This document shows, in pieces, positions 1-9,839 of a stretch of DNA of 64,000 nucleotides. A program made the translations under genes and the position numbers. The stretch spans positions 80,870,501 through 80,934,500 of the forward strand of contig CM066734.1 in the NCBI GenBank assembly GCA_033961575.1, given 5' to 3'. This DNA is from Aselliscus stoliczkanus (taxonomy: Eukaryota; Chordata; Mammalia; Chiroptera; Hipposideridae). The notes below the pieces were generated by a model. It was not told where the DNA came from. It was given only the letters and a program-made list of their open reading frames with translations, and ran no database searches. Position 1 is the stretch's first letter, and the number at the start of each line of letters is the position of its first letter.

Positions 1-1379
1 ACAATTCTTCACATCTGCCTCCCTCTATATATTACCTGTTAACGAATTTATCATGTTAAAATATTTCAAATCCATAAGCTTAGGCTGCTTGCTTAGAAAA
101 GAACTGGCTTCTTTACCAAGCAAAACCAAGGGAAATAGGCAAAGGTAAAGCGAGATGTCAGGCTGATTTGCATCCATGTATCCTCTGTACTTCAGAGTAT
201 ATGGCTCATTAATTATCATCCAATAATCTAGAATGCACCCTCAGTAGACAGTCAGGAAAAATTTAACTCAGGCTTTTCATCAGTAAAACATCAAGAAAGT
301 TTAACTCCTGCTTTTCATCCCTGAAATAATTAGGATCCTTAACTGGAGCAGACAATCTATTTGGTCACAGGCGAAAACATAGTTGAAATTATACATGTAT
401 TTACAGAGACAATTTATATTAAAATTATAGCACTCTAGATTTGGAAAAATCTTTAAAGTGCATTTAGCTTCTTTATTTAAAGATAAGGAAGACTCCAAAA
501 AGCTTAGATCCTCCTCAAATACAAAGCTGAGTCTGAAAAACATGCCCCACTTCCCCATCCAGTGCTCTCATCATTCAGACTTGCTAAGCTCCCCTATTCC
601 ATACTGGGATTCTGCCTTCATGCCCTTTTATCAAGGCACCTCCTTGCTTTATGTTTTATGTTCAAAGGGGTCAGGCTTTTGAACCCTTTGAGGGGAGTCA
701 GGCCCCCCTCCTTTTTAATGTAGAATTATTTTTCTCCTCTAGTCTGTACAAAACCGCTAGCATATCTTAAGGTGGTATTGGTGGGTTTTTGTAAGAAGCA
801 AGAGAAGTTTTGTCCAAAGCCTGAGACTGCACTTTTTTGAGGGAACTATACTGCCTTTTTAAAACAAGTAGTTAATTTTATCAGGAGTGAGAAGGACACT
901 GAGAAAGAAGTTTTTAAATTGGTCTTTTCACTGGTTGCAGCATTCAGATGCTAAATGTGCAATTAGATTTCCTGTTTTTTAAAGGCTTATTCACAGCCAT
1001 ATCTGGCAATATTTGGCATGAACAGCCCACCAGTAAAAAAAAAGTAAAAAAAAAAATTAATGTACCTGCAGCTTTTTGTTGATCCTCTCCCCCTTTCTGT
1101 GTTCTCATCCCCATATCCCTTTCTTTCTCTGTTCCATTCTTAGCAAGGCTTCTTTGGTTTACACTGATAGTTAACTAATCCCAGCTATAGTGATAATGGA
1201 TAATAACTTACCTTCCCAGGAGTATTCCTACTTTCATGTGAAATTGTTGGGATCAAAAGATGCTTTGGGCTATATTAAAGCCTACTCTGAAGACTTCTGT
1301 AAAAATCAAAGCACACGCAATCTATTTTTACCCTACCTTTTTTTCCTTTCTTCCAAAACATTTTTTCTAACCTACTATA
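1..1379. other. unassigned AT-rich DNA
   Basis: No repeat or gene recognised. The longest open frame is 85 codons (301-558, minus) with no recognisable motif. An A-rich run lies at 1037-1056. Confidence 0.6.
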
Positions 1380-1525
1380 AATATAGTTATATACTATGTT
1401 TATATTTTATTGTCTCCCTACTAGAATGTAAGCTCAAAGGGGAAGGAGTCTGTCTTTCTCACTGATATATCTCAAATGTTGAAAACAGCTCCTGGCATTG
1501 TAGGTATTCAATACATAGGTGTTGA
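1380..1525 (+). mobile_element. L2 LINE, 3' end fragment
   Basis: The order of phrases matches the L2 3' end: ACTAGAATGTAAGCTCAAAG near 1420, a GTCTGTCTTTCTCACTG phrase, then TCCTGGCATTGTAGGTATTC and an ATTCAATA...TGTTGAA ending. These correspond to the L2 'gtaagctcc...cctggcacatagtaggtgctcaataaat...ttgaa' order. It is 5'-truncated and diverged. Assignment is by recognition only. Confidence 0.75.
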
Positions 1526-1720
1526 AAATATAAGATACCTATCTATATACCTCTATCTACAGCTATTAGGTATAAAGATATATATGAATACTATCAGTAT
1601 TCTTTCTTCTAAAATCATCTAATGTTTAAAGTCATTAATTACATATTGTGTCTGAGTCTGTTCTGAAAAATTCTTGCCAGGCCATATGGAGTCAGATTTG
1701 TCCAAGGTCATGAAACCAAG

Positions 1721-1721
<1 letters not shown>

Positions 1722-1759
<38 letters not shown>
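1722..1759. repeat. (AAT)n microsatellite
   Basis: About 12 uninterrupted AAT units. Confidence 0.97.
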
Positions 1760-1761
<2 letters not shown>

Positions 1762-1849
1762 GACTCATGTAATATATTAAAATTTTGTAATATGTTTTAA
1801 AAACATTCTGGATGTTAAGGGCAGAATAATATTTGTTATTTATAAATTA

Positions 1850-2262
1850 TACAGATGTATAAAGTTTAAAGAATAAAACTAAACAAGCATCCATTTACTC
1901 ACCACCATCTTAAGAAGTAGATTATTTAAAAAAAAAATTTGAAGTTCCCCATCCTATGTATGCCTTCCAAATTCCACCCTGTATTCCTCTGTGTCCCAGA
2001 GGACATACCATCTAGATTTGTTATTCTTTTAACAGTTTTATGCATATATTTGCATCTCTCATCAAAAGATTGCTTCATTTTGCCTGCTTTTGACCTCTAT
2101 ATGATTGGAATTACAAAGTATATATCATTCAGGAACTTTAAAAAAAACTTCCCTATTGGGTTAGATTCATTATGATCTTTCATTTTCACTATTCTGTGGT
2201 ATTCTATAGTTTGAACACAGCACAATTTATATACACTGTCTTTTGTTAATAGCATTTATATT
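1850..2262 (-). mobile_element. old L1M fragment, left part
   Basis: In antisense, the sequence follows old L1 3' sequence: the ACCATCTTAAGAAGTAGA region, CCTGCTTTTGACCTCTATAT, GGAATTACAAAGTATAT, and GTGGTATTCTATAGT followed by CACAATTTAT. The same element resumes at 2934 after a younger L1 interrupts it. It is diverged and non-coding. Confidence 0.7.
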
Positions 2263-2301
2263 GTTTCAATTTATTATTATTAAGGTTTATTGAGGTGACA
2301 A

Positions 2302-2478
2302 TATCTCTATGGGAAGTTGAGGGACAGGAGGTCTCTTTTTCTGTATCTGCTTCCTGTTGGGCAGGGGCATCCAGCTGTCCCTGTATATTGGGGTTTACGG
2401 AACTCTCACCCTAGATGATCTCAGATGAGAGAAAGGGATCTCGAGCTCTGCCTCCTGTTATTCCTGCCCTAAGTTTCA
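2302..2478. other. extra segment inside an L1 3' UTR
   Basis: In the other L1 3' ends of this window (23.25 and 38.46 kb), GGGGTGACA is followed within about 30 bases by GGTTTCAAGTGTACA. Here about 175 bp separate the equivalent phrases. The segment is GC-richer than its surroundings and contains GGGCAGGGGCATCCAGCTGT. It is either a secondary insertion or a variant 3' UTR. No terminal repeat was recognised. Confidence 0.5.
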
Positions 2479-2804
2479 GGTGTACAATTCTGTAATACAT
2501 CATCTATATATCACATTGTGTGTTTACCACCCAGAGTCAATTTTCTTTCTATCACCATATATTTGATCCCGTTTACCTTCGTCTACCACCCTCTACCCCC
2601 CTTTCCCTCTGTGAGTTTTTGTTTCTTCATTTGTCTGTCTCGTTCCTTTGTTGCTTTCAGTTTCATATACCACATATCAGTGAAATCATATGGTTCTTAA
2701 GTTTTTCTGTCTGACTTATTTTGCTTAGCATAGTAATCTCAAGATCCATCTATGTTGTTGCAAATAGCACTATTTCATCTTTTCTTATGTCAGAATAGTA
2801 TTCC

Positions 2805-2805
<1 letters not shown>

Positions 2806-2859
<54 letters not shown>
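2806..2859. repeat. (TA)n microsatellite
   Basis: About 27 TA units inside the antisense L1 at the ATTCCATTATA site, a place where L1 copies often carry expanded TA. Confidence 0.97.
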
Positions 2860-2862
<3 letters not shown>

Positions 2863-2933
2863 ATCTTCTTTATCCAATCATCTATCAAAGGACAATGGTT
2901 CTGTTAGAAATGTTCTTTTCTATGTTTCTATTT

Positions 2934-3165
2934 CCTGGTACCCATGTGTGATAGCTTCTCAAGAGTATATATGAAAGTGCTTTTAAAGGCTATATTACTA
3001 GGAATAGAAGAATTGTTGGTTATACATTATGCATATCTTCACTTTTGCCTGATAATGCCATAATGTCTTCCACAATGGTTACATAAATACACATTTTAAC
3101 ACTTGTGTGTAAAACTTACAGCTTCTCCCATCATCACTAACATTTTATATTCTAATAATATTTTA
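2934..3165 (-). mobile_element. old L1M fragment, right part
   Basis: Continuation of the L1M interrupted at 2262. TGATAGCTTCTCAAGAGTAT, GGAATAGAAGAATTGTTGGT, ATAATGTCTTCCACAATGGT and TTCTCCCATCATCACTAACA match the antisense L1 ORF2 3' region in order. Confidence 0.7.
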
Positions 3166-3325
3166 AGTAAAATACATTTTCATTTGAGATATTGAGCCAG
3201 CATTTAGGGATTAGTAAATAAATGAAAATATCAGCTTTTACACCTTACAAAGGCAAAATTAGCTAATTCACAAGAAAAAGTGCCTCTATAAAGTTTTCAC
3301 GAATGATCACATGCAATTATTTTCA

Positions 3326-3353
3326 ATATGTATATATGCGCATATATACATAT
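3326..3353. repeat. 28-bp perfect palindrome
   Basis: Each base from 3326 pairs with its partner back from 3353. The centre is TATGCGCATA and the arms are alternating purine-pyrimidine, so a cruciform or Z-DNA-prone site is possible. Confidence 0.9.
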
Positions 3354-3444
3354 ATAGTCAAATATTATGTAATAGCCAAGCATGTAATACATTCACTCAG
3401 AATATAGGCCAAGTTGTTTTTTCAGGCCCCCATTACAGATGATG

Positions 3445-3490
3445 ATTATTTATTTTATTAATGTACTAGTATACTAGTAAAATAAATAAT
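3445..3490. repeat. AT-rich inverted repeat
   Basis: Arms ATTATTTATTTT and AAAATAAATAAT are perfect complements around a 22-base spacer. The spacer contains the smaller palindrome TACTAGTATACTAGTA. Confidence 0.85.
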
Positions 3491-3810
3491 TCTAAATTCC
3501 TCAACTGTACTATATGGTAATTTTTAAGGTAGACCTGGCAAGCATTTCATATTCCAACATTTATTCTGTGGAATATTTGAATTGTGGTATGTTACATAGG
3601 AAAGGAGTCTGTGTCCATTGAGTTTTGGAAACACTGAGTTTAACCTAGTCCCAATGTATTTATTTACTCTAGATCAGTTTAGTCTTTATTAAGTTAATGT
3701 ACATTTTGACTCTTCGGAAAGAACACCTAATATTTAGTGCCTTTCAGACTTTTTAGACCATGAAATCCTTTTGCCTATATTGTTTCATGGAGCATAGTTT
3801 TGAAACTGTT

Positions 3811-3933
3811 TTTTTTTTTTTTAATTTATTTTTTAAATTAGTTTCAGGTGTACAACACAGTGCAATAGTTATACATTTTACCCCTCAAAGTGACAACCCC
3901 CCACCCCCAATTCGCCAGCCCAAGTTTAGGACA
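3811..3933 (-). mobile_element. L1 3' tail joined to SINE B
   Basis: A T-run is followed by AATTAGTTTCAGGTGTACAA and ATACATTTTACCCCTCAAAG, the L1 3' end in antisense. It abuts a SINE B in the same orientation with no duplication between them. TGAAACTGTT (3801-3810) and TGAAATTGTT (4083-4092) flank the whole compound unit. Confidence 0.75.
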
Positions 3934-4082
3934 TTTTTTTTTTTTTTTTTTGCTGAGCAATCCTGCCACCCGTTAGCAGCTCAACAGCAACTCAGCTCAG
4001 GCTGGCATCGAACCACCGTTGCTCAGAGCTCAGCTCGCACTCTTGAGTGAGCTCTTAACCAACTGAGCCACTCGACCAGCCC
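3934..4082 (-). mobile_element. SINE family B copy 1
   Basis: tRNA-headed SINE in reverse: a T-run, then GCTGAGCAATCCTGCCACC, GTTGCTCAGAGCTCAGCTCG, and the head complement ending CCACTCGACCAGCCC. It shares its outer flanking repeat with the adjacent L1 tail. Confidence 0.88.
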
Positions 4083-4349
4083 TGAAATTGTTGTCACATA
4101 ACATTTATATAAAATTCTTAACAAAAGTACTACAATGCAAAATCGTATTTTGTATGAAGTATATGCCCTGTTCTTTGATAAAATGAAATTTAAAAAGTAA
4201 ATCACACATACTGCAGGGGATGTGAATTTATCTAGCTTTTCCAAAAGGCAAAATGATGATATATATAAATAATTTTAAGCATTTTTTTTGACATTGTATT
4301 TTTAGATTAATGTACTTTTAGACAATGTTTTAGACCTGGCATTTTTGAG

Positions 4350-4800
4350 CACTAGAAATTATCCTCACAAAATAGTAAGAGATTCATCCAAATATATGCC
4401 CAAAGATGGTAAAAAATTAAAAACAACTAAATTTACAGTAATAAATAAGCTTAGTTTCACTAAAGTACATTCATAAGTTAGAAAATGAGTAAGCAGTAAA
4501 AACTCTGTCCACAAAAAAATCCAGAATTATTTAATAATATCAGGAAATAATCATGATATGCAAGATTCAATTGAAATATGTGAATATTTTAAAGCACACA
4601 TATGCATATATAAAGTGGAAATAAAGGTAGAAAGAAAAAACATCAAAAATTAATGGTTTCTGACTGGTAATTCTGACTGGGTGGTAGAATTATGATTTAT
4701 TTTATTTATGAAATTTTGCATTTTTCCCAAGTGGTCTACATATAACTATTGTTTTAACAGCAATAAGAGATAATCAAAAATTATTTAATTTAAAAAATAG
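4350..4800 (+). mobile_element. old L1M 3' fragment
   Basis: The ORF2 end and 3' UTR of an old L1 are recognisable in order: AAATTAAAAACAACTAAATT, GTACATTCATAAG, ATCATGATATGCAAGATT, ACATCAAAAATTAATGGTTT, and CTGGGTGGTAGAATTATGAT followed by a TTTGCATTTTTCC phrase. It is diverged and has no long frame. Confidence 0.65.
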
Positions 4801-4954
4801 CTTTTGAAATTCAGCATTAAAACCAATGGACAATAAAAAAGAAATGTTCTCAGTAATTTAAAAAGTGATATTTTCTTTAAATTAAATGTATACCCGAAGA
4901 AATAATTCAAAGTGCAAGGCAGCTTCAAAGAGGTAGCTTCAGAAAAGTCAATCT

Positions 4955-5075
4955 AATTCCAAATCATTCAAGTTGCCTGATAAAAATTGAGATTCCTGGG
5001 CCCCACCCCTAAAGAATCTTATTGTGAAAGTCTAAAGAATCTCTGTTTCTTTAAGCAAAGCTAGGAGCATGGATT
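4955..5075. mobile_element. MER5-like hAT element fragment
   Basis: GAGATTCCTGGGCCCCACCC is a hallmark phrase of MER5/Charlie-type non-autonomous hAT elements and is followed by AAAGAATCTCTG. The termini are not clear. Confidence 0.55.
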
Positions 5076-5684
5076 CTCTTCTGAGATCTGTTTCTGTGAG
5101 TACTGTCTGGTACTTTAACCTCTTTATGTCAATTTGCTTTTGCAAAATTACAGAAGGATAAAGAAACTTCCTGGATAAAAAGAGGAACAATGCAGTAATC
5201 CCTTATATTGAAGAAAGGAAAGTAAAATTAGAAAACACTGTCTGAATATTTCCAAACACCTGTGTGCCACATAGAGGTGTATGGAGATATGGGGTGGGAC
5301 TAGAGGCAAAGCTACAAGATCCAAGGACTCTGCAGGGAGCAGTGGCTCCACTGAGTCCTTATATTTCTGTGTGCCATATAAATATAACTACATAATAAAT
5401 GTGCCAAGGTGTGAAAAAGGTTGGAATATTCTGGGTTATAGGAAAAGACAACATGGACTCAGAAGGGACCTTACTATATGGAATATTCAATGTTTATTCT
5501 AAGGGAGAAGATAAGTCTAGACTATTTTCCTCTGAAGAATCAACTTTAAGGCATCAGACATAAAAGGTATGTGTTATTCCCATTACAGCATGCAGTAAAT
5601 CCTGAAAACTGTACTGGACCAGCCACTTAAGTGTCACGAGAATCCCTCAGAAAATATAGCTGCATGTATGCACTTGCAGACTAT
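5076..5684. other. unassigned DNA
   Basis: Nothing recognised. Two short opposing frames (67 and 73 codons around 5150-5500) show no motif. Confidence 0.5.
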
Positions 5685-6123
5685 TGTAGGTAGAACTGTA
5701 TCCCACAAAAAGATATGTTGAAGATTTAAACTCGTTTTTATGAATGAGAAATTCAGAAATAGGGTCTCTGTAGATATAATCAAGTTAAGATGATGTACTG
5801 ATCTAGGGTGGGTGCTAATCTAATGACTTTATAAGGAGGAAATTTGGACACAGACACACAGAAGGAAGACAACCATATGAGAAGAGTGATAGAAATTGAA
5901 GTGATGCAGCTATGAGACAAAGAGCAAAAAGGATCACCATCAAGCACAAGAAACTAGAAGGAGCCATGGAACAATGATCCCTAAGAGCCTCCAGAAGGAA
6001 CCACTCTTCTGACACCTGGAGTTCATACTTGCAGAGCTCAGAACTCTGAGACAATTACTTTCTGTTATTTAATGCTACTCAGTGTGTGGTATTTTGTTAT
6101 ACAGCCCTAGTAAACTAACACAG
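5685..6123 (+). mobile_element. MLT1-type MaLR solo LTR
   Basis: The phrase order is that of MLT1 LTRs: AGGGTCTCTGTAGATATAAT, CAAGTTAAGATGATG, AGGGTGGGTGCTAATCTAAT, GGAAATTTGGACACAGACAC, CCTCCAGAAGGAACC, CTCTGAGACAATTACTTTCT, and TTGTTATACAGCCCTAGTAA ending near CTAACACAGG. No internal gag/pol-like sequence adjoins it. This is an ancient ERVL-MaLR relic. Confidence 0.88.
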
Positions 6124-6329
6124 GTGGAAAACAACAACCTCCAAACCAATGAAGAGCTTGTAGTCAGTCCACTCTGGGCCATTGGCTAATTGAGCATTAC
6201 AGGCTCTCAGAGCATCATGAAGGGACGTAAGGACTGGTCATCATTTGAAGCAGCAACATGGAGGAAAATGGAAGTTACTGCAAAGGCATCAGAGAGAAGC
6301 GTCAAGATTCTCAACTTGAAGTTTTATCA

Positions 6330-6421
6330 GAAATATAAATTTTGGATTTCTTATATAAAACCCAAGCAGAAACTGAGCATATACTATACACTACACACTA
6401 TTATATACTATATACTATGTA
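6330..6421 (+). repeat. long direct repeat, left copy
   Basis: About 90 bp, repeated at 7849-7951. It includes CAAGCAGAAACTGAGCATAT and a run of TATACTA-like units. It flanks the L1 fragment between the two copies. Confidence 0.85.
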
Positions 6422-6908
6422 TATGGAACCTCAAAATACCCTGTATAGCCAAAGAAATCTTAAGAAAGAAGAACAAAGTGGGAGGCATCACACTGCCTGA
6501 TATCAAACTGTACTACAAAGCTACAATAATCAAAACATCAAGGTATTGGCATAAAAACAGATAGAAAGATCAATGGAATAGGATAGCACAGAAATAAATC
6601 CTTGCTTATATGGTCAATTAATCAATGACAAAGGAGGCAAGAATAAACAATGGAGTACAAAGACAGTCTATTCAACAAGTGGTGTTGGCAAAACTTGACA
6701 GACACATGCAAAAAAAAAAATTAAACTGAACCACTTTCTTACACCATATACAAAAATAAACTCAAAACTGATTAAAGAGTTAAATGTTAGACCTGAAACC
6801 ATAAAACTCCTAGGAGAAAAGAGTCAGTAAACTCACTGACGTTTCTCTTAGCAATATCTTTTTAGATACATCATCTGGAGGAAGAAAAACAAAAGAAAAA
6901 ATAAACAA

Positions 6909-7103
6909 ATGGGACTTCATCAAACTGAAAAGTTTTTGCATTGCAAGGAAACCATCAACAAAACAACAAGACAACCTACTGAATGGGAGAAAATATTTAC
7001 CAATGATACATCTAATAAAGGGTTAATATCTAAAATATATAAAGAACTCATACAATTTAACACCAAAAAACAGAAACAATTTAAAAATGGGCAGAGGACT
7101 TGA
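6909..7103 (+). pseudogene. L1 ORF2 remnant
   Basis: A 64-codon piece of the ORF2 C-terminal region with ETINKTTRQPTEWEKIF and IYKELIQFN, typical of mammalian L1. It is disrupted upstream and downstream. Confidence 0.8.
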
Positions 7104-7529
7104 ACAGACGTTTCTCCCAAGAGGACATACAAATGGCCAATAGACATATGGAAAGATGCTCAACATCACCAATCATCAGGGAAATGAAAATTAAAATCCC
7201 AATGAGATACCACCTCATACCAGTCAGAACGGCTATCATCAATAAATCAACAAATGACAAGTGCTGGTGAGTATGTAGAGAAAAGGGAACCCTCATACAC
7301 TATTGATGGGTTTCTAAATTAGTGCAGCCATTTTGGAAAACAGTATGGATGTTCCTCAAAAAATTAAAAATAGAGTTGTCATATGATCCAGCAATTCCAA
7401 AGAAAACAAAAACGCTGATCCAAAAAGATGTATGCACCCCTATGTTCATTGCAGTATTACGAGTAATAGCCAAGATATGGAAGCAACCTAGATGTCCATC
7501 AATAGATGAGTGAGTAAAGAAGATGTAAA

Positions 7530-7535
7530 TACACA

Positions 7536-7567
<32 letters not shown>
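7530..7567. repeat. (CA)n microsatellite
   Basis: About 17 CA units inside the L1. Confidence 0.97.
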
Positions 7568-7569
<2 letters not shown>

Positions 7570-7707
7570 TGGAATATTATTAAGCAATAAATAAGAGTGA
7601 AATGTTGCCATTGGAAACATATGGATAGACCTACAAATATAGAGAATAAGTTGATGGCTGCCACAGGGAAGAATATGAGGGGTTGGGGATAAAGAAAACA
7701 AACAAAC

Positions 7708-7780
7708 TTTTTTTTAATTGAGATATGATTGATATATAATCTTGTATAAGTTGAAGGTGTAAAAAATAATTCTTAAGACA
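7708..7780 (-). mobile_element. inverted L1 3'-tail piece
   Basis: A T-run is followed by AATTGAGATATGATTGATAT and TATAAGTTGAAGGTGT. This resembles an antisense L1 3' UTR and directly abuts the sense-oriented L1. Confidence 0.5.
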
Positions 7781-7848
7781 AGATGAAAAAGGATGGATAA
7801 AATATAGTTTCATGTTAATAAGTACAGTGAATACCAATTTTTAAAAAA

Positions 7849-7951
7849 GAAATTTCAAACTTTGGAAATTCTTTTATAAAAGCCAAGCAGAAACTGAGCA
7901 TATACATATACTACACACTATACATTATTCACTATATATTATATACTATGT
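7849..7951 (+). repeat. long direct repeat, right copy
   Basis: Imperfect copy of 6330-6421. It shares CAAGCAGAAACTGAGCATAT, CTACACACTAT and TATATACTATGTA with the left copy, plus the preceding TTTGGA...TTATA segment. Confidence 0.85.
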
Positions 7952-8412
7952 ACTATACATTCTGTATTACATACTTTCTATGTTACATATTTTATACCAT
8001 AAAATATATGGTCATTAAAAGACCCCACTGGCATTTTACCTCTCCCCAGCATTGGAATGGCCTTGACTCTGTACACTGGTGAGCTGATTTCTACATGGAC
8101 AAGAGAAACCTTCCAGATATACAGTTGCATGTGTCCTGTTTCCTTGTCACCTTCTACTATATGCAGGGTAATTCACACTAATTTGTTCTGAAATGAGGAA
8201 AAGTATAAATTAGGGCAGCTTTCCTACATCTGAAAAAGAATAAGACAAAAAATGTATTTATATATTTATAAATATTTTATTATCTTATACTTACATTTTT
8301 TTTTTGAGATTACTTTTTAGCTTGCAGTGGATGGAACACAGGAGGGAGAATAAGAAGAGTTGTGATTATTTAATGTATATTTGTTCCCTCATGAAAACAT
8401 GAAAAGGAGCTC
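7952..8412. other. unassigned AT-rich DNA
   Basis: It begins with degenerate TATACTA-like units continuing from the direct repeat. Nothing else was recognised. Confidence 0.5.
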
Positions 8413-8426
8413 TTCACTCCTGTGAT

Positions 8427-8533
8427 TTTTTTTTTTTTTTGAGGGCAGTGTCACTGGCCCTCATATGTGGGACCGAACCAGTGCCACTGGCTTCCCAAGC
8501 CAGCACTTAACCACCGCACCACTCAGCCAGCCC
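8427..8533 (-). mobile_element. SINE family A copy 1
   Basis: A T-run, then GAGGGCAGTGTCACTGGCCC and the head complement ending CAGCCAGCCC. The target duplication TTCACTCCTGTGAT (8413-8426 and 8534-8547) is perfect, so the insertion is young and complete. Confidence 0.95.
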
Positions 8534-8547
8534 TTCACTCCTGTGAT

Positions 8548-9720
8548 CTTAAGTTTTTCTTTCTATCTTTGGTGGGTTAAAAATATTCTATGTGCCTAGT
8601 GACAAAAGGACAGTGAAGAAAGGGGGTACAGATTTACATACAGAATTTTGCAAATTCTGAAAAGTAGCACAATAATTGCAATTAAGTGTATGATTACTAT
8701 AATCAGTGCTGTACTGTATATAACTCATAAATTTTCTTATCCGGCTTCTTCAAGTTAAGGTAATAAAGCATTGAAAATCTTGTAAAAATCCTTAAAGAAT
8801 ACAAACCACTGAGTAATAAGTAGGTGAAACTGTGTATTTCCCTATGTATATACATCCCTTTCTCAGACAACTTTAAATAGACACTTTTATGTAATTACTT
8901 ACACAATCTAAATGATGTCTTAGTTACCCACTAACTTTATTCCCCAATGGCACCAAGAAGAAATCAGTACCTCAAAAAGTTTTTGTTTTCAGATTGTAAG
9001 AAAGTCACTATATTAGGATATCTTCCTGTAATATCAAGAGGTAATATAATACCTTTAAGAAAGATTTTATAGCTGGATTTAAAATCCTTTTCAGCCCCTT
9101 TAAAAGACAATGTGGTTGAGCAGAAAATATCTGGCATATCCAATATATAGCAATGAAGATAGATAAGGAGATGGAGAGATAGGTAGGCAGAAATATGATA
9201 GATAGATAGATTATAAAGATTAAATAGATGTTAAGAAGATGACAGATAGATGATGAACAGATATGAGATGTGTGAAATCTGTGAGATCTGTAACATATTT
9301 ACTTATCATAGTCTTCACATCAGAATTAGAAATGTAAATAATAATTTCAAAGCCAGATATTTTGATGAAACGTTAAACACAAATACAGAGAGACTCAGAG
9401 TTAGATTTTTTTTAGCTTTATAATGCACAGCCCTTTCCAACCTTTTCTCAGATGCAGAAGAATTATAACTACTTTTTAACTTTGTTTTAAGGACAGCATT
9501 TTTCCTCCCACTCATGAAGTTACTCACTGACATAACAAAAACATGATTTAATGTAATGCTCAATGGCTGAGTAGATTTATTTATTTATTTTTGGCAGGTG
9601 ACAAAGCCAATAATGGATCAGACCTTTATCACAAGGAAAATAATTTATAGCACTTCAATTACATATAATTTCAGATATTCAGCCTCATGGCTTTTACAAA
9701 TAAGAACAAGGCAATTTTTT
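8548..9720. other. unassigned DNA
   Basis: No repeat family recognised. It has GATA-like low-complexity sequence near 9170-9260 and a short TTTA run near 9576-9591. Confidence 0.5.
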
Positions 9721-9826
9721 TTTTTTTTTTTTGAGGTCAGTGTGACTGGCCCTCATATGTGGGACTGAACCGGGGCCGCTGGCTTCCAAAGCCAGTGCTT
9801 AACCACCGCGCCACTCGGCCAGCCCC
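9721..9826 (-). mobile_element. SINE family A copy 2
   Basis: Same structure as the other A copies, in reverse. The target duplication ACAAGGCAATTTT lies on both sides. Confidence 0.95.
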
Positions 9827-9839
9827 GACAAGGCAATTT

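Larger units (their letters stand above)
2273..2921 (-). mobile_element. younger L1 3' fragment nested in L1M
   Basis: Reverse-oriented L1 3' end. It begins with a short A/T-rich tail and TTTATTGAGGTGACAAT, then TTTCAGGTGTACAATTCTG, TCACATTGTGTGTTTACCAC, GACTTATTTTGCTTAGCATA and CTTTATCCAATCATCTATC. These are the 3' UTR and ORF2 end in antisense. The flanks TTGTTTCAATTT (2261-2272) and ATGTTTCTATTT (2922-2933) look like a target-site duplication. The element interrupts an older L1M in the same orientation. An extra segment sits at 2302-2478 and a (TA)n run at 2806-2859. Confidence 0.8.
3166..3800. other. unassigned AT-rich DNA with two palindromes
   Basis: No known repeat recognised. It holds a 28-bp perfect palindrome centred between 3339 and 3340 and a hairpin with 12-bp arms at 3445-3456 and 3479-3490. 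Both are listed separately. Confidence 0.6.
6422..7707 (+). mobile_element. L1 fragment, ORF2 C-terminal part
   Basis: Sense-oriented ORF2 3' region. The translation carries L1-typical stretches: KCGGI-like text near 6480, then WDFIKLKSFCIARKPSTKQ-like text in a shifted frame near 6910, and a frame at 6909-7103 including [36 protein letters not shown] text follows. QPFWKTVWMFLKKLKIELSY and DPAIP occur at 7322-7396. Frameshifts and stops break the frame, so it is dead. A (CA)n run has expanded inside it. Confidence 0.9.

Noticed and set aside
6190..6564. 124-codon frame
   Set aside because: It runs from unassigned DNA through the direct repeat into L1. The last third is L1 ORF2-like, so it is an accidental fusion.
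7300..7701. 133-codon minus frame with a Val/Cys run
   Set aside because: It is antisense to L1 ORF2 and reads through the (CA)n microsatellite.
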